Numbered from the stretch's first letter, positions 1 to 13,175 are shown. The stretch is 64,000 nucleotides of DNA from Delphinapterus leucas (GCF_002288925.2 NW_022098069.1:74673670-74737669), one strand, 5' to 3'. Translations and numbers: made by a program. The notes: generated by a model from the sequence alone, not told the origin.

Positions 1-465
1 GAAAACTTCCCTAACATGGGAAAGGAAATAGTCAGTCAAGTCCAGGAAGTGCAGAGAGTCCCATAAAGGATAAATTCAGGAGAAACACACCAAGACACAT
101 ATTAATCAAACTATCAAAAACTAAATACAAAGAAAATACATTAAAGCAGCTAGGGAAAAGCAACAAGTAATACACAAGGGAATCCCCATAAGATTAACAA
201 CAGATTTCTCAGCAGAAACTCTGCAAGCCAGAATGGAGTGACAGGACATATTTAGTGATGAAAGCGAAAAACCTACAACCAAGATTACTCTACCCAGCAA
301 GGATCTCATTCAGATTCAATGGAGAAATTAAAATGTTTACAGACAAGCAAAAGCTAAGAGAATTCAGCACCACCAAACCAGCTTTACAACAAATGCTAAA
401 GGAACTTCTCTAGGCAGGAAACACAAGAGAAGGAAAAGACCTACAATAACAAACCCAAAACAATT
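1..465 (+). pseudogene. L1 ORF1 C-terminal remnant (RNA-binding protein)
   Basis: In a working L1, ORF1 encodes the nucleic-acid chaperone that coats L1 RNA. Here only the C-terminal part is present, with an in-frame stop near 239 and frameshifts. It is recognised because the same segment occurs on the minus strand at 53339-53830, where a 92-residue stretch of the ORF1 C-terminus is still open (starting MRLTADLSAETLQTRREWQD). It lies just upstream of ORF2, as expected for L1. Start and frame cannot be defined because the N-terminal part is outside the window. Confidence 0.75.
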
Positions 466-3400
466 AAGAAAATGGTAATAGAAACCTACATAGTGATAAT
501 TACCTTTAATGGAAATGGATTAAATGCTCCAACCAAAAGATACAGACTCGCTGAATGGATACAAAAACAAGACCCATATATATGCTGTCTACAAGAGACC
601 CACTTCAGACCTAGGGACACATACAGACTGAAAGTGAGGGGATGGAAAATGATATTCCATGCAAATGGAAATCAAAAGGAAGCTGGAGTAGCAATTCTCA
701 TATCAGACAAAATAGACTTTAAAATTAGGACTATTATAAGAGACAAAGAAGGACACTACATAATGATCAAGGGATCAATCCAAGAAGAAGATATAACAAT
801 TGTAAATATTTATGCACCCAACATATATGCACCTCAATATATAAGGCAAATGCTAATAGCCATAAAAGGGGAAATTGACAGTAACACAATAATAGTGGGG
901 AACTTTAATACCCCACTCCCACCGATGGACAGATCATCCAAAATGAAAATAAATAAGGAAACATAGGCTTTAAATGATACATTAAACAAGATGGACTTAA
1001 TTGATGTTTAAAGGACATTCCATCCAAAAACAACAGAATGCACTTTCTTCTCAAGTGCTCATGAAACATTCTCCAGGATAGATCATATCTTGGGTGACAC
1101 ATTAAGCCTTGGTAAATTTAAGAAAATTGAAATTGTATCAAGATCTTTTCAGACCACAATGCTATGAGACTAGATATCAATTACAGGAAAAAAATCTGTA
1201 AAATTTACAAACACATGGAGGCTAAACAATACACTACTAAATAACCAAGAGATCACTGAAGAAATCAAAGACGAAATAAAAAAATACATAGAAACAAATG
1301 ACAATGAAAACTTGACGACCCTAAACCTGTGGGACACAGCAAAAGCAGTTCTAAGAGGGAAGTTTATAGCAATACAATCCTACCTCAAGAAACAAGAAAC
1401 ATCTCAAATAAACAACCTAACCTTACACATAAAAAATTTAGAGAAAGAACAACAAAACCCCCAAAGTTAGCAGAAGGAAAGAAATCATAAAATTCATATC
1501 AGAAATAAATGAAGAAGAAGTGAAGGAAATGCTAGCAAAGATCAATAAAACTAAAAGCGGGCTCTTTGAGAAGATAAACAAAGTTGACAATACATTAGCC
1601 AGACTCATCAAGAAAAAAAGGGAGAAGACTCAAATCAATAGAAATAGAAATGAAAAAGAAGTATCAACTGTCACTGCAGAAATACAAAGGATCATGAGAG
1701 ATTACTATAAGCAACTATATGCCAATAAAATGGACAACCTGGAAGAAATGGACAAATTCTTAGAAAAGCACAACCTTCTGAGACTGAACCAGGAAGAAAG
1801 AGAAAATATACACAGACCAAACACAAGCACTGAAATTGAGACTGTGATTAAAAATCTTCCAACAAACAAAAGCCCAGGACCAGATGGCTTCACAGGCGAA
1901 TTCTATCAAACATTTAGAGAAGAGCTAACACCTATCCTTCTCAAACTCTTCCAAAATATAGCAGAGGGAGGAACACTCCCAAACTCATTCTATGAGGCCA
2001 CCATCACCCTGATACCAAAACCAGAAAAAGATGTCCCCAAAAAAGAAAACTACAGGCCAGTATCACTGATGAACACAGATGCAAAACTCCTCAACAGAAT
2101 ACCAGCAAACAGAATCCAATAGCACATTAAAAGGATCATACACCGTGATCAAGTGGGGTTTATTCCAGGAATGCAAGGATTCTTCAATATATGGAAATAA
2201 GTCAATGTGATAAACCATATTAACAAATTGAAGGATAAAACCCATATGATCATCTCAATAGATGCAGGAAAAGCTTTCAACAAAATTCAACACCATTTAT
2301 GCTAAAAACACTCTAGAAAGTAGGCATAGAGGGAACTTACCTCCACATAATAAAGGCCATATATGAGAAACCCACAGCCGACATCGTTCTTAATGGTGAA
2401 AAACTGAGCCATTTCCACTAAGATCAGGAACAAGACAAGGTTGCCCACTTTCACCACTGTTATTCAACATAGTTTTGGAAGTTTTAGCCACAGCAATCAG
2501 AGAAGAAAAAGAAATAAAGGAATCCAGTTTGGAAAAGAGGAATTGCAACTGTCACTGTTTGCAGATGACATGATACTATACATAGAGATTTCTAAAGATG
2601 TTACCAGAAAGCTACTAGATCTAATTAATGAACTTGGTAAAGTAGCAGGATACAAAATTAATGCACAGAAATCTCTGGCATTCCTATATGCTAATGATGA
2701 AAAATCTGGAAGAGAAATTAAGGAAACACTCCCATTTACCATTGCAACAAAAAGAATAAAATACCTAGGAATAAATCTCCCTAAGGAGACAAAAGACCTG
2801 TATGCAGAAAAGTATAAGACACTGATGAAAGAAATGAAAGATGATACAAACCGATGGCGAGATATACCATGTTCTTGAATTGGAAGAATCAACATTGTGA
2901 AAATGACTATACTACCCAAAGCAATCTACAGATGCAATGCAATCCCTATCAAACTACCAATGGCATTTTTCACAGAACTACAACAAAAATTTTCACAGTT
3001 TGTATGCAAACACAAAAGACCCCGAATAGCCAAAGCAATCTTGAGAAAGAAAAACGGAGCTGGAGGACTCAGGCTCCCTGACTTCAGACTGTGCTACAAA
3101 GCTACAGTCATCAAGACAGTATGGTACTGGCACAAAAACAGAAATATATATCAATGGAACAGGCTAGAAAGCCCAGAGAGAAATCCACACACATATGGTC
3201 ATTTTATCTTTGATAAAGGAGGCAAGAGTATACAGTGGAGAAAAAACAGCCTCTTCAATAAGTGGTGTTGGGAAAACTGGACAGCTACATGTAAAAGAAT
3301 GAAATTAGAACACTTCCTAATCCCATACACAAAAATAAACTCAAAATGGATTAAAGACCTAAATGTAAGGCCAGAAACTATAAAACTCTTAGAGGTAAAT

Positions 3401-4256
3401 ATAGACAGAACACTCTATGACATAAATCACACCAAAATCCTTTTTGACCCACCTCCTAGAGAAATGGAAATAAAAACAAAAATAAACAAATGGGACCTAA
3501 TGAAACCTAAAAGCTTTTGCACAACCAAGGAAACCATAAACAAAAGCAAAAGACAACCCTCAGAATGAGAGAAAATATTTGTTAACAAAGCAACTGACAA
3601 AGGATAATCTCCAAAATTTACAAGCAGCTCATGCAGCTCAATATCTAAAAAACAAACAACCCAATCCAGAAATGGACAGAAGACCTAAACAGACATTTCT
3701 CCAAAGAAGATACCCAGATTGCCAACAAACACATGAAAGGATGCTCAACATCACTAATCATTAGAGAAATGCAAATCAAAACTACAATGAGGCATCACCT
3801 CACACCAGTCAGAATGGCCATCATCAAAAAATCTACAAACAATAAATGCTGGAGAGGGTGTGGAGAAAAGGGAAACTTCTTGTACCGTTGGTGGGAATGT
3901 AAACTGATACAGCCACTATGGTTCCTTAAAAAACTAAAAATAGAACTACCATACAGCCCAGCAATCCCATTACTGGGCATATACCCTGAGAAAACCATAC
4001 TTCAAAAAGAGTCATGTACCACAATGTTCATTGCAGCTTTATTTACAATATCCAGTACATGGAAGCAACCTAAGTGTCCATTGACAGATGAATAACTTAA
4101 GATGTGGCACATATATAAAATGGAATGTTAGCCGTTAAAACAAATGAAATTGATTTATTTGTAGTGAGGTGGATGGACCTAGAGACTGTCACACAGAATG
4201 AAGTGTCAGAAAGAGAAAAACAAATACCGTATGCTAACACATATGTATGGATCTAA
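466..4256 (+). pseudogene. L1 ORF2 pseudogene (endonuclease-reverse transcriptase)
   Basis: ORF2 nicks target DNA and reverse-transcribes L1 RNA. Pieces remain open in different frames. The endonuclease begins near 472 and shows ICCLQETHF, a VGNFNTPL motif (usually VGDFNTPL, so a catalytic-region Asp has become Asn) and an SDHN motif near 1150. The reverse transcriptase follows, with [11 protein letters not shown] near 1870-1905 and an intact FADD catalytic motif ([10 protein letters not shown]) near 2550-2580. The C-terminal Cys domain near 3846-3900 reads CWRGC...C with the usual His replaced by Tyr. Stops at 964 and 4093 and several frameshifts inactivate it. It is an old copy, not a host gene. 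Confidence 0.93.
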
Positions 4257-4677
4257 AAAAAAAAAAAAAAAAAACAGGTTCAGAAGAACCTAGGGGTAGG
4301 ACAGTAATAAAGACACAGATGTAGAGAATGGACTTGAAGACACGGGGAGGGGGAAGGGTAAGTTGGGACTAAGTGAGAGAGTGGCATGGACATATATACA
4401 CTACCAAACGTAAAATAGATAGCTGGTGGGAAGCAGCCGCATAGCTCAGGGAGATCGGCTCTGTGCTTTGTGGCCACGTAGAGGGGTGGGATAGGGAGGG
4501 TGGGAGGGAGACACAAGAGGGAGGAGATATGGGGATATATGTACACATATAGCTGATTCACTTTGTCATACAGCAGAAACTAACACACCATTGTAAAGCA
4601 ATTATACTCCAATAAAGATGTTTAAAAATAAATTAATTAATTAAAAATAAGAGCCACAAATATCAAAAAAAAAAAAA

Positions 4678-5168
4678 AAAGATCCAGATAGACATGTTAC
4701 CTCTTTTCATCTCTGTTTATGTTGCACTTTTCAAGGCAATTAGAACTCTACAGGTAGTTAATGAGGACTACATCAGAAAATTTGTTTTAAAGAACTAAGT
4801 CTTAATGGTGAGAGGATTGAAAAGTTACTAGTCCCAAGTTACAGTTATCTGCTCCCCAGCGACTTAAGTTCCTCTTTGGAGAACACTGATTCCAAAACTC
4901 AAAAAAAAAAAACCCAAATCCACCCAAATCCAAAAAAAACAAAACCCAAAACTCTGTAATAGATGTTTTAGTCGTAGGAAGTAAATATCGATCAATTGTA
5001 TGGAAAAAGACTATGAAATAACTTGAATGCAGATATTCTAAACTAAAAAGATAAGTGTTCTGTTAAAATTGATATAAATTAGGTGTATATTTATTAGTAA
5101 ATTTCTGAAGATCCTTTGGGTTTTGAGGGGTAGAGGGATAAAGATAGAATTGTTTCTTTCTTTACATA
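4678..5168. other. AT-rich intergenic DNA, no feature recognised
   Basis: No gene or recognisable repeat was seen. There is a short A-rich low-complexity patch at about 4900-4950. Confidence 0.5.
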
Positions 5169-5987
5169 TAGTAGTCCCCTCTTATCTGCAAGGTATACGT
5201 TTCAAGATCCTCAGTTGATGCCTGAAGCCATGGATGGTACAGAACCCTATGTATGCTATTTTTTTTTCTTATACTTATATACCTATGTTAAAATTTAATT
5301 TTTAACTTAGGTGCAGTAAGAAATTAACAACAACTAATAATAAAATAGAACAATTGTAACAGTATATTTTAATAAAAGTTATGTGAATGTGGTCTCTCTC
5401 TCTCTCAAAATCTTGTAGTGTATAAATTTAAAGCCTTCTCCATCTTAACTAAGCACGTATCATACACTGTGGCTGTAACTTTTGCAATTTGAGGGGCAAC
5501 AGCCAAACTAGCACGTATTTCTTTTCCCTTCCTCACAGTTTCACAGATAGACTGTAGATCTTAGCAAACTCAGCATGTGATTTTTTTTTCTTTTCTTATT
5601 GAGAACTTTCATCTTTTCACTTACAATTAAGCACTTTATGGCTTCTCTTTGGCATATCTGAATTGCCACATTACTACTCTTGCGCTCTTGGGCCATTATT
5701 AAGGAAAATAAGTGTTACTTGAACACAGACACTGCTATATTATGCCCAACAATTGATAACCAAGATGGCTACTAAGTGACTAATGAGCAAGATATGCTGG
5801 ACAAAGAGATGATTCACACCCTGGGTGGAATGGCATGAGATTTCATCACGCTAGTCAGAATGGAGTGCAGTTTAAAACTTATGAATTGTTTATTTTTTGA
5901 ATTTTCCATTTAATATTTTTGGACCGCAGTTGACCTTGGGTAACTGAAACCGTGGAAAGCAAAACTGCAGCTAAAGAGGGACTAATG
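5169..5987 (-). mobile_element. TcMar-Tigger DNA transposon, internally deleted
   Basis: The left end TAGTAGTCCCCTCTTATC and the inverted right end CATTAGTCCCTCTTTAGC form imperfect terminal inverted repeats flanked by TA on both sides (5167-5168 and 5988-5989), the signature of Tc1/mariner-type insertion. At 819 bp it is far shorter than an autonomous Tigger (about 2.4 kb), so most of the transposase gene is missing. The minus strand retains the transposase start. The Tigger subfamily is not resolved. Confidence 0.75.
5500..5696 (-). pseudogene. Tigger transposase N-terminal fragment
   Basis: Reading the minus strand from an ATG at 5696-5694 gives MAQERKSSN, a later ISEK-like VSEKMKVLN segment and then a frame change. 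This resembles the start of the CENP-B-like (psq-type) helix-turn-helix that lets Tigger transposases bind their terminal repeats. The catalytic DDE domain is absent, so this is the N-terminal half of a deleted element and cannot act. It should not be taken for a host TIGD or JRK gene. Its identity rests on remembered family sequence and short matches. Confidence 0.55.
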
Positions 5988-5989
5988 TA

Positions 5990-6624
5990 TAGATTTAAAA
6001 AACTCCACTGCTTGGTCCTGGAAAGACATGTGCATGCTCTTCTTTAAGCAAGTACCGATAGGAGAATAAGTAGAATTTCTGAAGGCTGCGAAGAGAACAC
6101 ACAGGCCTGGTCTCCCTGGGTCTGGAGGGAGTCCTGTTAAAACAAGTTGTATTGGCTGGGCTCCTTGTGACCAACTGGAAACAGATCTCTGGGGTCTCAC
6201 AGAAGTTATTGGGCACAGGTGAACATTCAGACTTGGAGGAATACACTGTGTATTTAGGGAATTGCTCAACTGACAATCATGGACTAAATCCTTTTCCTAT
6301 GTAGAGTTACTGGTATTTCCCCTAGAGAAAGTGGGCTTTTACTTTTGAAAAAGTCTGGTTCTGGGAAAGCAAACAGAAATTTAGAAGGCAGGCATGAAGG
6401 TATGAAGCTGAAGTAGAGGAGAATTCTCTTCCTGTTGAGTGGATCTGAGCAGAGTAGATATACTTGAAGACTCTCCCCCTGTGGGACTGGGCTGGTTGCT
6501 ATGGAAGTACGCCATAGCAATACAGAGGAAGCAGTCATTTTTACCTTTCTGCTGTCACCTAAATTTTAATAAATCTTTTTAAAAGCTGCAGCTTTGTTTT
6601 AGTTGAACCATGAGAATTAAGTGT
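5990..6624. other. No feature recognised
   Basis: This is single-copy-looking sequence. Minus-strand reading frames of 84-95 codons occur here but have no recognisable domain and overlap each other in two frames. Confidence 0.45.
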
Positions 6625-6795
6625 GATGTCTGCGCTTATGATCTTTGCCATTTCCTGTCTCTAAGAACTTGGGTAAACCATTTTTCTTCCATGAGCCTCA
6701 GTTTACTTGCTTTCAAAATAAGGATAATTCATGACTCGGTGTTTTCTGGATCAAATGGAATAATTTGTTCCCAAAATACTCTGAAACTCTAAAGA
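6625..6795 (-). repeat. MIR SINE, diverged
   Basis: The minus-strand MIR core is readable as the pattern around 'gagcctcagtttacttgc' followed by 'aaaataaggataat'. This corresponds to the conserved 'cctcagtttcctcatctgtaaaatggggataat' core of the ancient mammal-wide tRNA-derived SINE. Confidence 0.6.
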
Positions 6796-7347
6796 ACCAT
6801 GAAAATATAAGGAATTATAATGATCTTTACATTAGATGCAGTTCTTATAAACCTTCCTGATTCTGACCCAGCCTTTTTTGAAATCACATCTTATGCAATA
6901 GAGGTTGCACTTATATTGAAAATAAATTCCATGAGTCAGAACTTAGACTCAGATGTTCCATAACAAAACTAGTCTTAGTACAACTTTAAAGTTTAAATAG
7001 CTCAGAAAACAGGGGAGAGAATTGTAAAGTGGTGGCAGAGCTCTTGTTCTTCTCTACAATAAAAGTTCCTTGAGGAAAAAGGAGAGAATTCTTACATAGA
7101 GTAATGCAGGCAAGGAAGTACTTTCTGACTAAGGTTTTCTCTATAAGAATCTATTATTAAGAGCAGAAAAACCCAAAGAAATCAAATTTTTCTTAAAAAG
7201 AATGGCCAGACTCTCAGATTAATTGAGTAGCGCTCAATTAATGCATGTACTGGCACTCTCAGAAGGACCCTGGGAAGTCTGAGTTCTGTCAGATTTTTGA
7301 ACCTAATTTATTGGGGGAACCAATCAAGTAAATATGTCTTTTCCCCT
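6796..7347. other. No feature recognised
   Basis: AT-rich sequence with no gene and no repeat that I can name. Confidence 0.45.
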
Positions 7348-7709
7348 TGTCTTAGTCTTTTGGGGCTGCTATAACAAAGAAACACAGACTGGGTAGTTTA
7401 TAAACAATAGAAATTTATTTCTCACAGTTTAGAGGCTGGAAGTCCAGATTAGGGTGATGGCATGGTTGGATTCTGGTGAAGGCCCTCTTCTGGGTTGTAA
7501 ACTGCTGATTTCTTGCTGTGTCCTCACTGGGTGAAAGGGCGAGCTAGCTCTTTGGGACCTCTTTCACAAAGGCACTAATCCCAATCATGAGGGCTCTGCC
7601 CTCCAGACCTGATTATCTCTAAAGGCCCCCACCTCTTAGCACCATCATTTTGGGGGTTAAGACTCCAACATATGAATTTTCAGGGGACATAAACATTCAG
7701 ACCATAGCA
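7348..7709 (-). repeat. Solo LTR of MaLR (MST-like)
   Basis: On the minus strand the sequence starts TGCTATGGTCTGAATG and ends with the MaLR-type 'gggctgctataac' block and CA. Within it lie the readable MaLR segments for AATAAATTTCTATTG and TGAGGACACAGC. It is flanked by the near-identical 5-mers CCCCT (7343-7347) and TCCCT (7710-7714), consistent with a decayed 5-bp target-site duplication. No internal MaLR sequence adjoins it, so it is a solo LTR. The exact subfamily (MST versus MLT1) is from memory. Confidence 0.75.
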
Positions 7710-7714
7710 TCCCT

Positions 7715-8780
7715 ACTGTAGAACTTTCACAAGAATATTTGTGTTTGCATAGTTAGAGGGAAATTGAAAAAAGTCTTCTAAAAAGCATAAATCCACCTTT
7801 ACAAGTAGTTAAAGGTAGTATATCTATTCAGTTATTCTTTCCTGTGTCAAAGAACAGTCTTAATTTCCACTTCTAGTGTTTATAAAAAAAAAGAGTAATA
7901 GGAATTATATCATTTAAAAAAAATAATACACCAGAACACTTGAAAAAGAGAACAATTGAAAGAAAAAATTTAAAGAATAGACAGATAAAATATCAAAGAA
8001 GAATAGAAAAGTGTATCAGGAACCTAGGATAATAATTGTAATTGAATATTATGTTTATTTCTGAGCCCCCTAGGATTTCCCCTGTCCCCAGAAAAGTGAA
8101 GAAATGGAGGAATTAATATAAACAGTAGGTAAACAGAGAGCCTCGATAATCCAGAGGAATAGCTGAGTAATGCACTCCTTAGAAAGCCTCTCATGTATAG
8201 TGGGTCTCTCAAGTCAAAATTTGGCAATTATTACCTTCAATTTATTTGTGACTTCTCTTAGGAGAACTTGATGAATTGAACTTCTGGGCTTCTGATTAAT
8301 GTAATAGCTACCCAAAGTGCAGGAAGCAGATTTACAGTCAGGTGTGAGACTTTAGATTTACATTTTTTCTTGAGGTATATCTTCTTATTTTCTCATAGGA
8401 TGGGTTCCATAGAGTAACTGAGGTAGAATATATGTTAAAAAGTCCTGAATCTCGTCAAAGACTTATGCAATATTTGGGTTTGTGTCATATAGTATAGAAT
8501 AAATAACAATATTTTTCATTTCTGTACGTGTGTTACTAATTTTTTTTCTAACCGCAAAGGTACTACAATAAAATTAAGTCAATCTAATGGCTGAGTAAAA
8601 CTGTAATTGAGTGATTTCATTGTTGCAAAATATATCCCAAACAGCTAAATGATTTTGCTCATTGGTTGGGATTATTTTGAGTTTTTTAAAGGAATTATAC
8701 AATTTTAGTTTTAAGCTTAAGCACCAATAAATATTTGTTGAATAACTAAATAAAGTAAGGGTAAAATGTCAGGATCAGCT
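7715..8780. other. AT-rich DNA, no feature recognised
   Basis: No gene seen; several A-rich stretches at 7880-8000. Nothing else could be supported. Confidence 0.45.
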
Positions 8781-10370
8781 ACTACTTTTAAAATATGCTT
8801 AAGTTTTAAAATTAATATGCTTATTGTAAACATTCAAACAATACAGAGGTATATGAAGAAACAGTTCTTAGTTTCCCCTTCTACGTATAATCCTGTCTTC
8901 CTGAAAAAACCAATATTAACATTTGATGGGTATCATGGTATTCTTCCATATTTTTTTAATATGTGTATGTATGTACACATCGATATATATGCATATATAT
9001 ATGAATACACACTTATAGAGTTTTTTTATTTATATCATAATAAGATCATATTATACATATTGCCCCACAACTTTCATTTTTTTCACTTAATTACACATCA
9101 GATATTCAGGTCAATACAAAAACTCTCTGTAATTACCACAGAATCCTTTTAACTCCTCTTTAATAACTGCAGAATCATCTTAATGTGGATTACCTTAATA
9201 TACTTAACCATTACTTTATTGATAGCCGTTCAGGTTGTTTCCAGTCACTTTGGTGTTACTAACAATGCTGCAGTAAACACTTTCCTGCATACAGCCTTTT
9301 GTGTTTGTGATTTTGTTTCCATATGATGAATTTCTAGAAGTAGAATTACTGAGTCAAAGGCTATGCACATTTAATATTTTAATAGAAACTGTCAGATACT
9401 TTCCAAAAAGAAGCAATTCAGACTCCCATCATCAGTGCATGAGATTGCCTAGGCTCCACGTCCTCATTAGCACTCTTAAATGTTTGCAACAATAAGGAGT
9501 GAAAAAATGATAAAATGGTATCTGGTTATTTTACTTTGCATTTTTCTTCTTATTGTCAGGTTGAGCATTTGTGTCTTTGTGAATTGCATTTCTTCTTCTT
9601 TACATTGCCTTTATATTTTCTTTGCCTGCTTTTCTACAGCAGGATTTGTTGCTTTGCTTACTAATCAGTAGAAGCATTTTGCATTATAGGAATATAACTA
9701 TTTGTCAGCCATGAGTTTTGCACATATTTTCTTCTAGAATATAGTTTTTTTCCTTGACTTTGTTTATGGTGTTCTATACCAAGCTGAATTCTTTTTGTTT
9801 TACTACTTAAAAAAAATTAGTTATCTTCTTTGTGGCTTCTGGGTTCTGTTTATTGCTTAAGAATTTCCCCACCTTGAGGTTTTATAGATAACCTCCTATT
9901 TAAAAAATATTTTTCATAGTTTTATTTTTAGGTTTAGCTTATTAACCCATCTGAAATTTATTTTTATATGAAGTGAAGGTCTGCCTTTATTTTTTGCCAT
10001 TTGTATATACGATTATACAAACACCCTCTTTTCCCACAGATTGAAATGCTTCTTTTATTATATATTGTTACTGTGTATACTGGGATCTGTTTTGGATTTT
10101 CTGATCTGTTTCATTTATCTATTTGGCTGTTCCTCTGCCAATATTATATTGATTTCATTAGTGTAGTTTAATCATTTAAGTGTCTTGTAGGTACAATTTC
10201 ACTGTCCTTTTCTCCCCCTCACCCCCAAATTATCTTGGCAACAATCACGTGTCGATTCTTCCATAAGAACTTTAAAATACTTTCCAGTTCTTCAAGAACT
10301 GGAATGGGTAACTGAATTGAATTTATGTAATTATTGAGGAAAATTGCCATTATTATAGTAAGTTTTTTCC
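8781..10370 (-). mobile_element. Old L1 (L1M-type) 3' fragment
   Basis: The text reads as the reverse complement of the 3'UTR and end of ORF2 of an ancient L1. Recognisable blocks are the 'tttccagtcactttggtgttactaa' region near 9240 and the 'gatgaatttctagaagtagaattactgagtcaaagg' region near 9325. The 'tttgcaacaataaggagtg' and 'ggttgagcatttgtg' segments follow. It is heavily diverged and has no usable ORF. Boundaries are approximate to about 50 bases. Confidence 0.75.
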
Positions 10371-13034
10371 CTCTCTTCCTTTCCTCAGCCTTGGGAGGAT
10401 AATTTGTCCCTGAAATATGCCTCAGGGATGAATTCTTCTAAATCTAAAATGTAATTTCCACAGAAAATTTTGGTGTTTCAACATTTAACTGACAGAGCAT
10501 TCTCAGTTTTATGTAATTGAACTGTTAAGGCAAAACACAACAATAAAGATAAAGGAATAAAAGAATGCAAATCATGCAGAAGATCATCACTCCTGTAACT
10601 AACAAGGCGTGAGCACTTGGAGGAAAGAATGAAAGGTGTCATGATCCAAGCACATCACTGCAAATGTGGCAGCATGTTGGTGCTCACGTCCAGGTACGTG
10701 GCTGCTACTGAGGACAGAATCCAAGTGACTTCGCATAATTGCAGAGAGATTCGTCATTCACTGAAATAGGGTGTACGATGAAATAACTCACAAAGTCACA
10801 GTCTTGTAACTTGAGTAGGCTTTCCAAGAACATGGTAGACCTCTGTAAACCTCTTCAGCTTTTATTGTGTATCCTTACTCATCACCCAATACAATGCTTC
10901 TACACTGTAGGTTAGTAAATAAATGTTTACTAACATTGTAAATTGATTCATTCAGGAGAAAAAGTTAAATGAATTAATTTCTGGAAAAGTGGCAGACATA
11001 TTTTTGCTTTTACAATTTCTCTTGTACCAGCCATACTGTAGGAGACAATGTTCCTGAACTCATATTTATCTTTGGCACTGTCAGCTAGCCTCCAAACTTC
11101 CCATTAAGATCTATGATAATCCATATTTTTGAAAGTTTGATCTATGTTATATAACAGGTTCAATTTACTACGTGTTCATGATTGCATCTGAGTTCTATTT
11201 GGCATGCTATCTTCACTGGGATTTCTTGGTTTCTAACCAGACTTCATGCATGGAAACAACTTCAGGACTTGGGCAACCCAGTATGAATTGTCCGTCTAAG
11301 ATATGAGCAAATTTGAGAGGTTATGGGGTTCAAAGTGGGTGTTCATTATAATTTTAATGAACTTCAGAGGTATCACCCAAGTAGGTGGGGTTCTGATTGG
11401 GGATCAGAATGAAATATATACAGAAAAGCGCTTGTCAAAAGCTAACAGTTGGGAAACATTGTACAAAAATACACAGGTAATTTTAATTCATTGTGACAAA
11501 AGTCACTGAAAAGTAAGCACTGAGTGCCACAGACACATAAAGAAGGCATCCAACTAATTATTTTGTGACTCAAGACCGGATCAGGAGAATCCTGGTGAGG
11601 TTCGAATAAGTCAAAAGGAACAGGTGGGAAATGGATTTCGAGATGGTTTAAAGAAAAAATATATTCCAAAGGTCTGTGGGTATCTAGACCTTCAAAGATT
11701 ACTTAGTGGAGACTGCTCACTCCTACCTCTTTTTCTGCTTTGTCTGTTCAAATTTCCCTTGTAAGACTCCAGCTGACACCTCCTAACAAGCTTAGCAAAA
11801 AGGATGCAACCTGCTCCAGTGGCTATGGGGAAACAGGAACAATGAGCTCAGAGACTGGGTATAGAAGGACTTGGTTATGATCTATCAGCCTCACTGTTGA
11901 TCTGGCCAGAGGTGTTATCCATGGTGCTACCTGCTAGAGTCCAACTGTTATACAGGTGACCCTGTTCTTATAGTTTAGACTTGTAAAAGTGTTGGTAAAC
12001 AGGTTCTGTTATGCAACTGATATACTAAAAAGTTTGATTTTCTCATGCGTACTAAAATCAGCATTAAGCTATCAATTTTCTTTCTATAATAATTAGGACA
12101 GCTGGTATATTAGAATTATGGGGTTCTGCCTCTTATTGTGTCGTGTGCTTAAGGGGATGGAGACTAATTATCAGACTAGGACAAGGACTGGCCCCTTCGT
12201 TCATTCAACATGGGTCCGTTTACGGAAGCCAGTACACTTGGCAACTCTGCTGGAAGAGCTGTTCTCTGGGCAGATGACAGCCAAGAGCCTGATTACATTT
12301 TAGACTAATTTATAGTGAAGGGAACTGCCTTATCCATTCCTTCGGTCTAATCTAAAGATAATGGACAGAAAAAATTGTATAGACCTTAAGAATTGCTCAT
12401 TTTCCTAGTCTGAGTGGTGCAGACCACTTTGTTTATAAAGTAAATTTGACTTTGATGTTTATGGCAAACCAAGCTTGTATAGTTTTCAAATTTATGAGCC
12501 ATCAGTCTTTTATTCTTTGAAAAAGTTATGAAGTCTTCTGGTAAATTCTAATTGGTCTCCCTTTTGAGTATTCTGAGCACAGTGGAGTTATTGCCTCCCA
12601 TTTGTCTGTTACCTATTGTATATTGCATGTGCGGTATTGGCATCTTTTACCTAATTCTCGCTGGTTTGTTTTCTGAGTCAAGGCCTCTATTCTATAGAGG
12701 GATCTTTAATTGGCTGACTCACTCTCTCTGTTGATATTTTTCTTATGATGGTTTATTTTTTATCCCTTATTCTTTTCAAGTAAATTGAATCAGTTGTTAG
12801 ACATTTTTCAATATATAAAAAAATGGGATTAGAAAAACTATTAATATTAACTTGTACCACTCTCACATTTATTTTCACATTGACTGTGGCTTAGTTTTCA
12901 TAGAGGTGTGCTTGTGAGCTATCTTTCTTTCCTCCGAAGGTGTAGCAATTTGCTTCAAAATAGTGAGTTGTCCCAAAGATTAGAAATGTTATTTTAGAAA
13001 ATTTATAAACCATCATCAAAGAAAACCCTTTAGT
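10371..13034. other. Intergenic DNA, no gene or clear repeat
   Basis: No feature was recognised over this 2.7 kb. The segment 10540-10760 keeps a few CpGs and reads as single-copy. Frames of 60-75 codons at 11303, 11442, 12118 and 12552 show no domain and match random expectation for AT-rich DNA. Confidence 0.4.
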
Positions 13035-13175
13035 GACATATTTATTATATTCAGTTCAGTTCAACAAGCATTTAAAGATGGTCTGTTGTGTCATACATTT
13101 TGCTAGGAACTAAGATTATAGATAAATAAGACGCCATCCCTGCTGTAAAAGATATTACCATCCAGGAGGGGGAAA
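13035..13175 (+). repeat. Ancient mammal-wide repeat fragment (unspecified)
   Basis: The order 'ttcaacaagcatttaaag', 'tttgctaggaactaagattata' and 'gccatccctgctgtaaaagat' matches the common degenerate mammalian repeat with the core 'attcaacaaatatttattgagc...ctaggcactggggatac...ccctgccctc'. I cannot name the family with certainty. Confidence 0.5.

Larger units (their letters stand above)
1..4677 (+). mobile_element. LINE-1 (cetartiodactyl L1), 3' portion cut by window edge
   Basis: This is a non-LTR retrotransposon running off the left window edge. It contains the end of ORF1 (to about 465), a degraded ORF2 (about 466-4256), a 3'UTR with a purine-rich stretch and an AATAAA-containing end near 4612, then an A-rich tail and a 16-A run ending about 4677. 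The same 3'UTR recurs at 23.77-24.15 kb and, on the other strand, at 46.6 and 49.2 kb, which confirms family identity within the window. Many stops and frameshifts make it immobile. Because the 5' end is outside the window, target-site duplications cannot be checked. Confidence 0.95.

Noticed and set aside
5169..5987. hAT transposon with 8-bp target-site duplication
   Set aside because: The best 8-mers match at only 6 of 8 positions, whereas TA flanks and a Tigger-type transposase start fit better.
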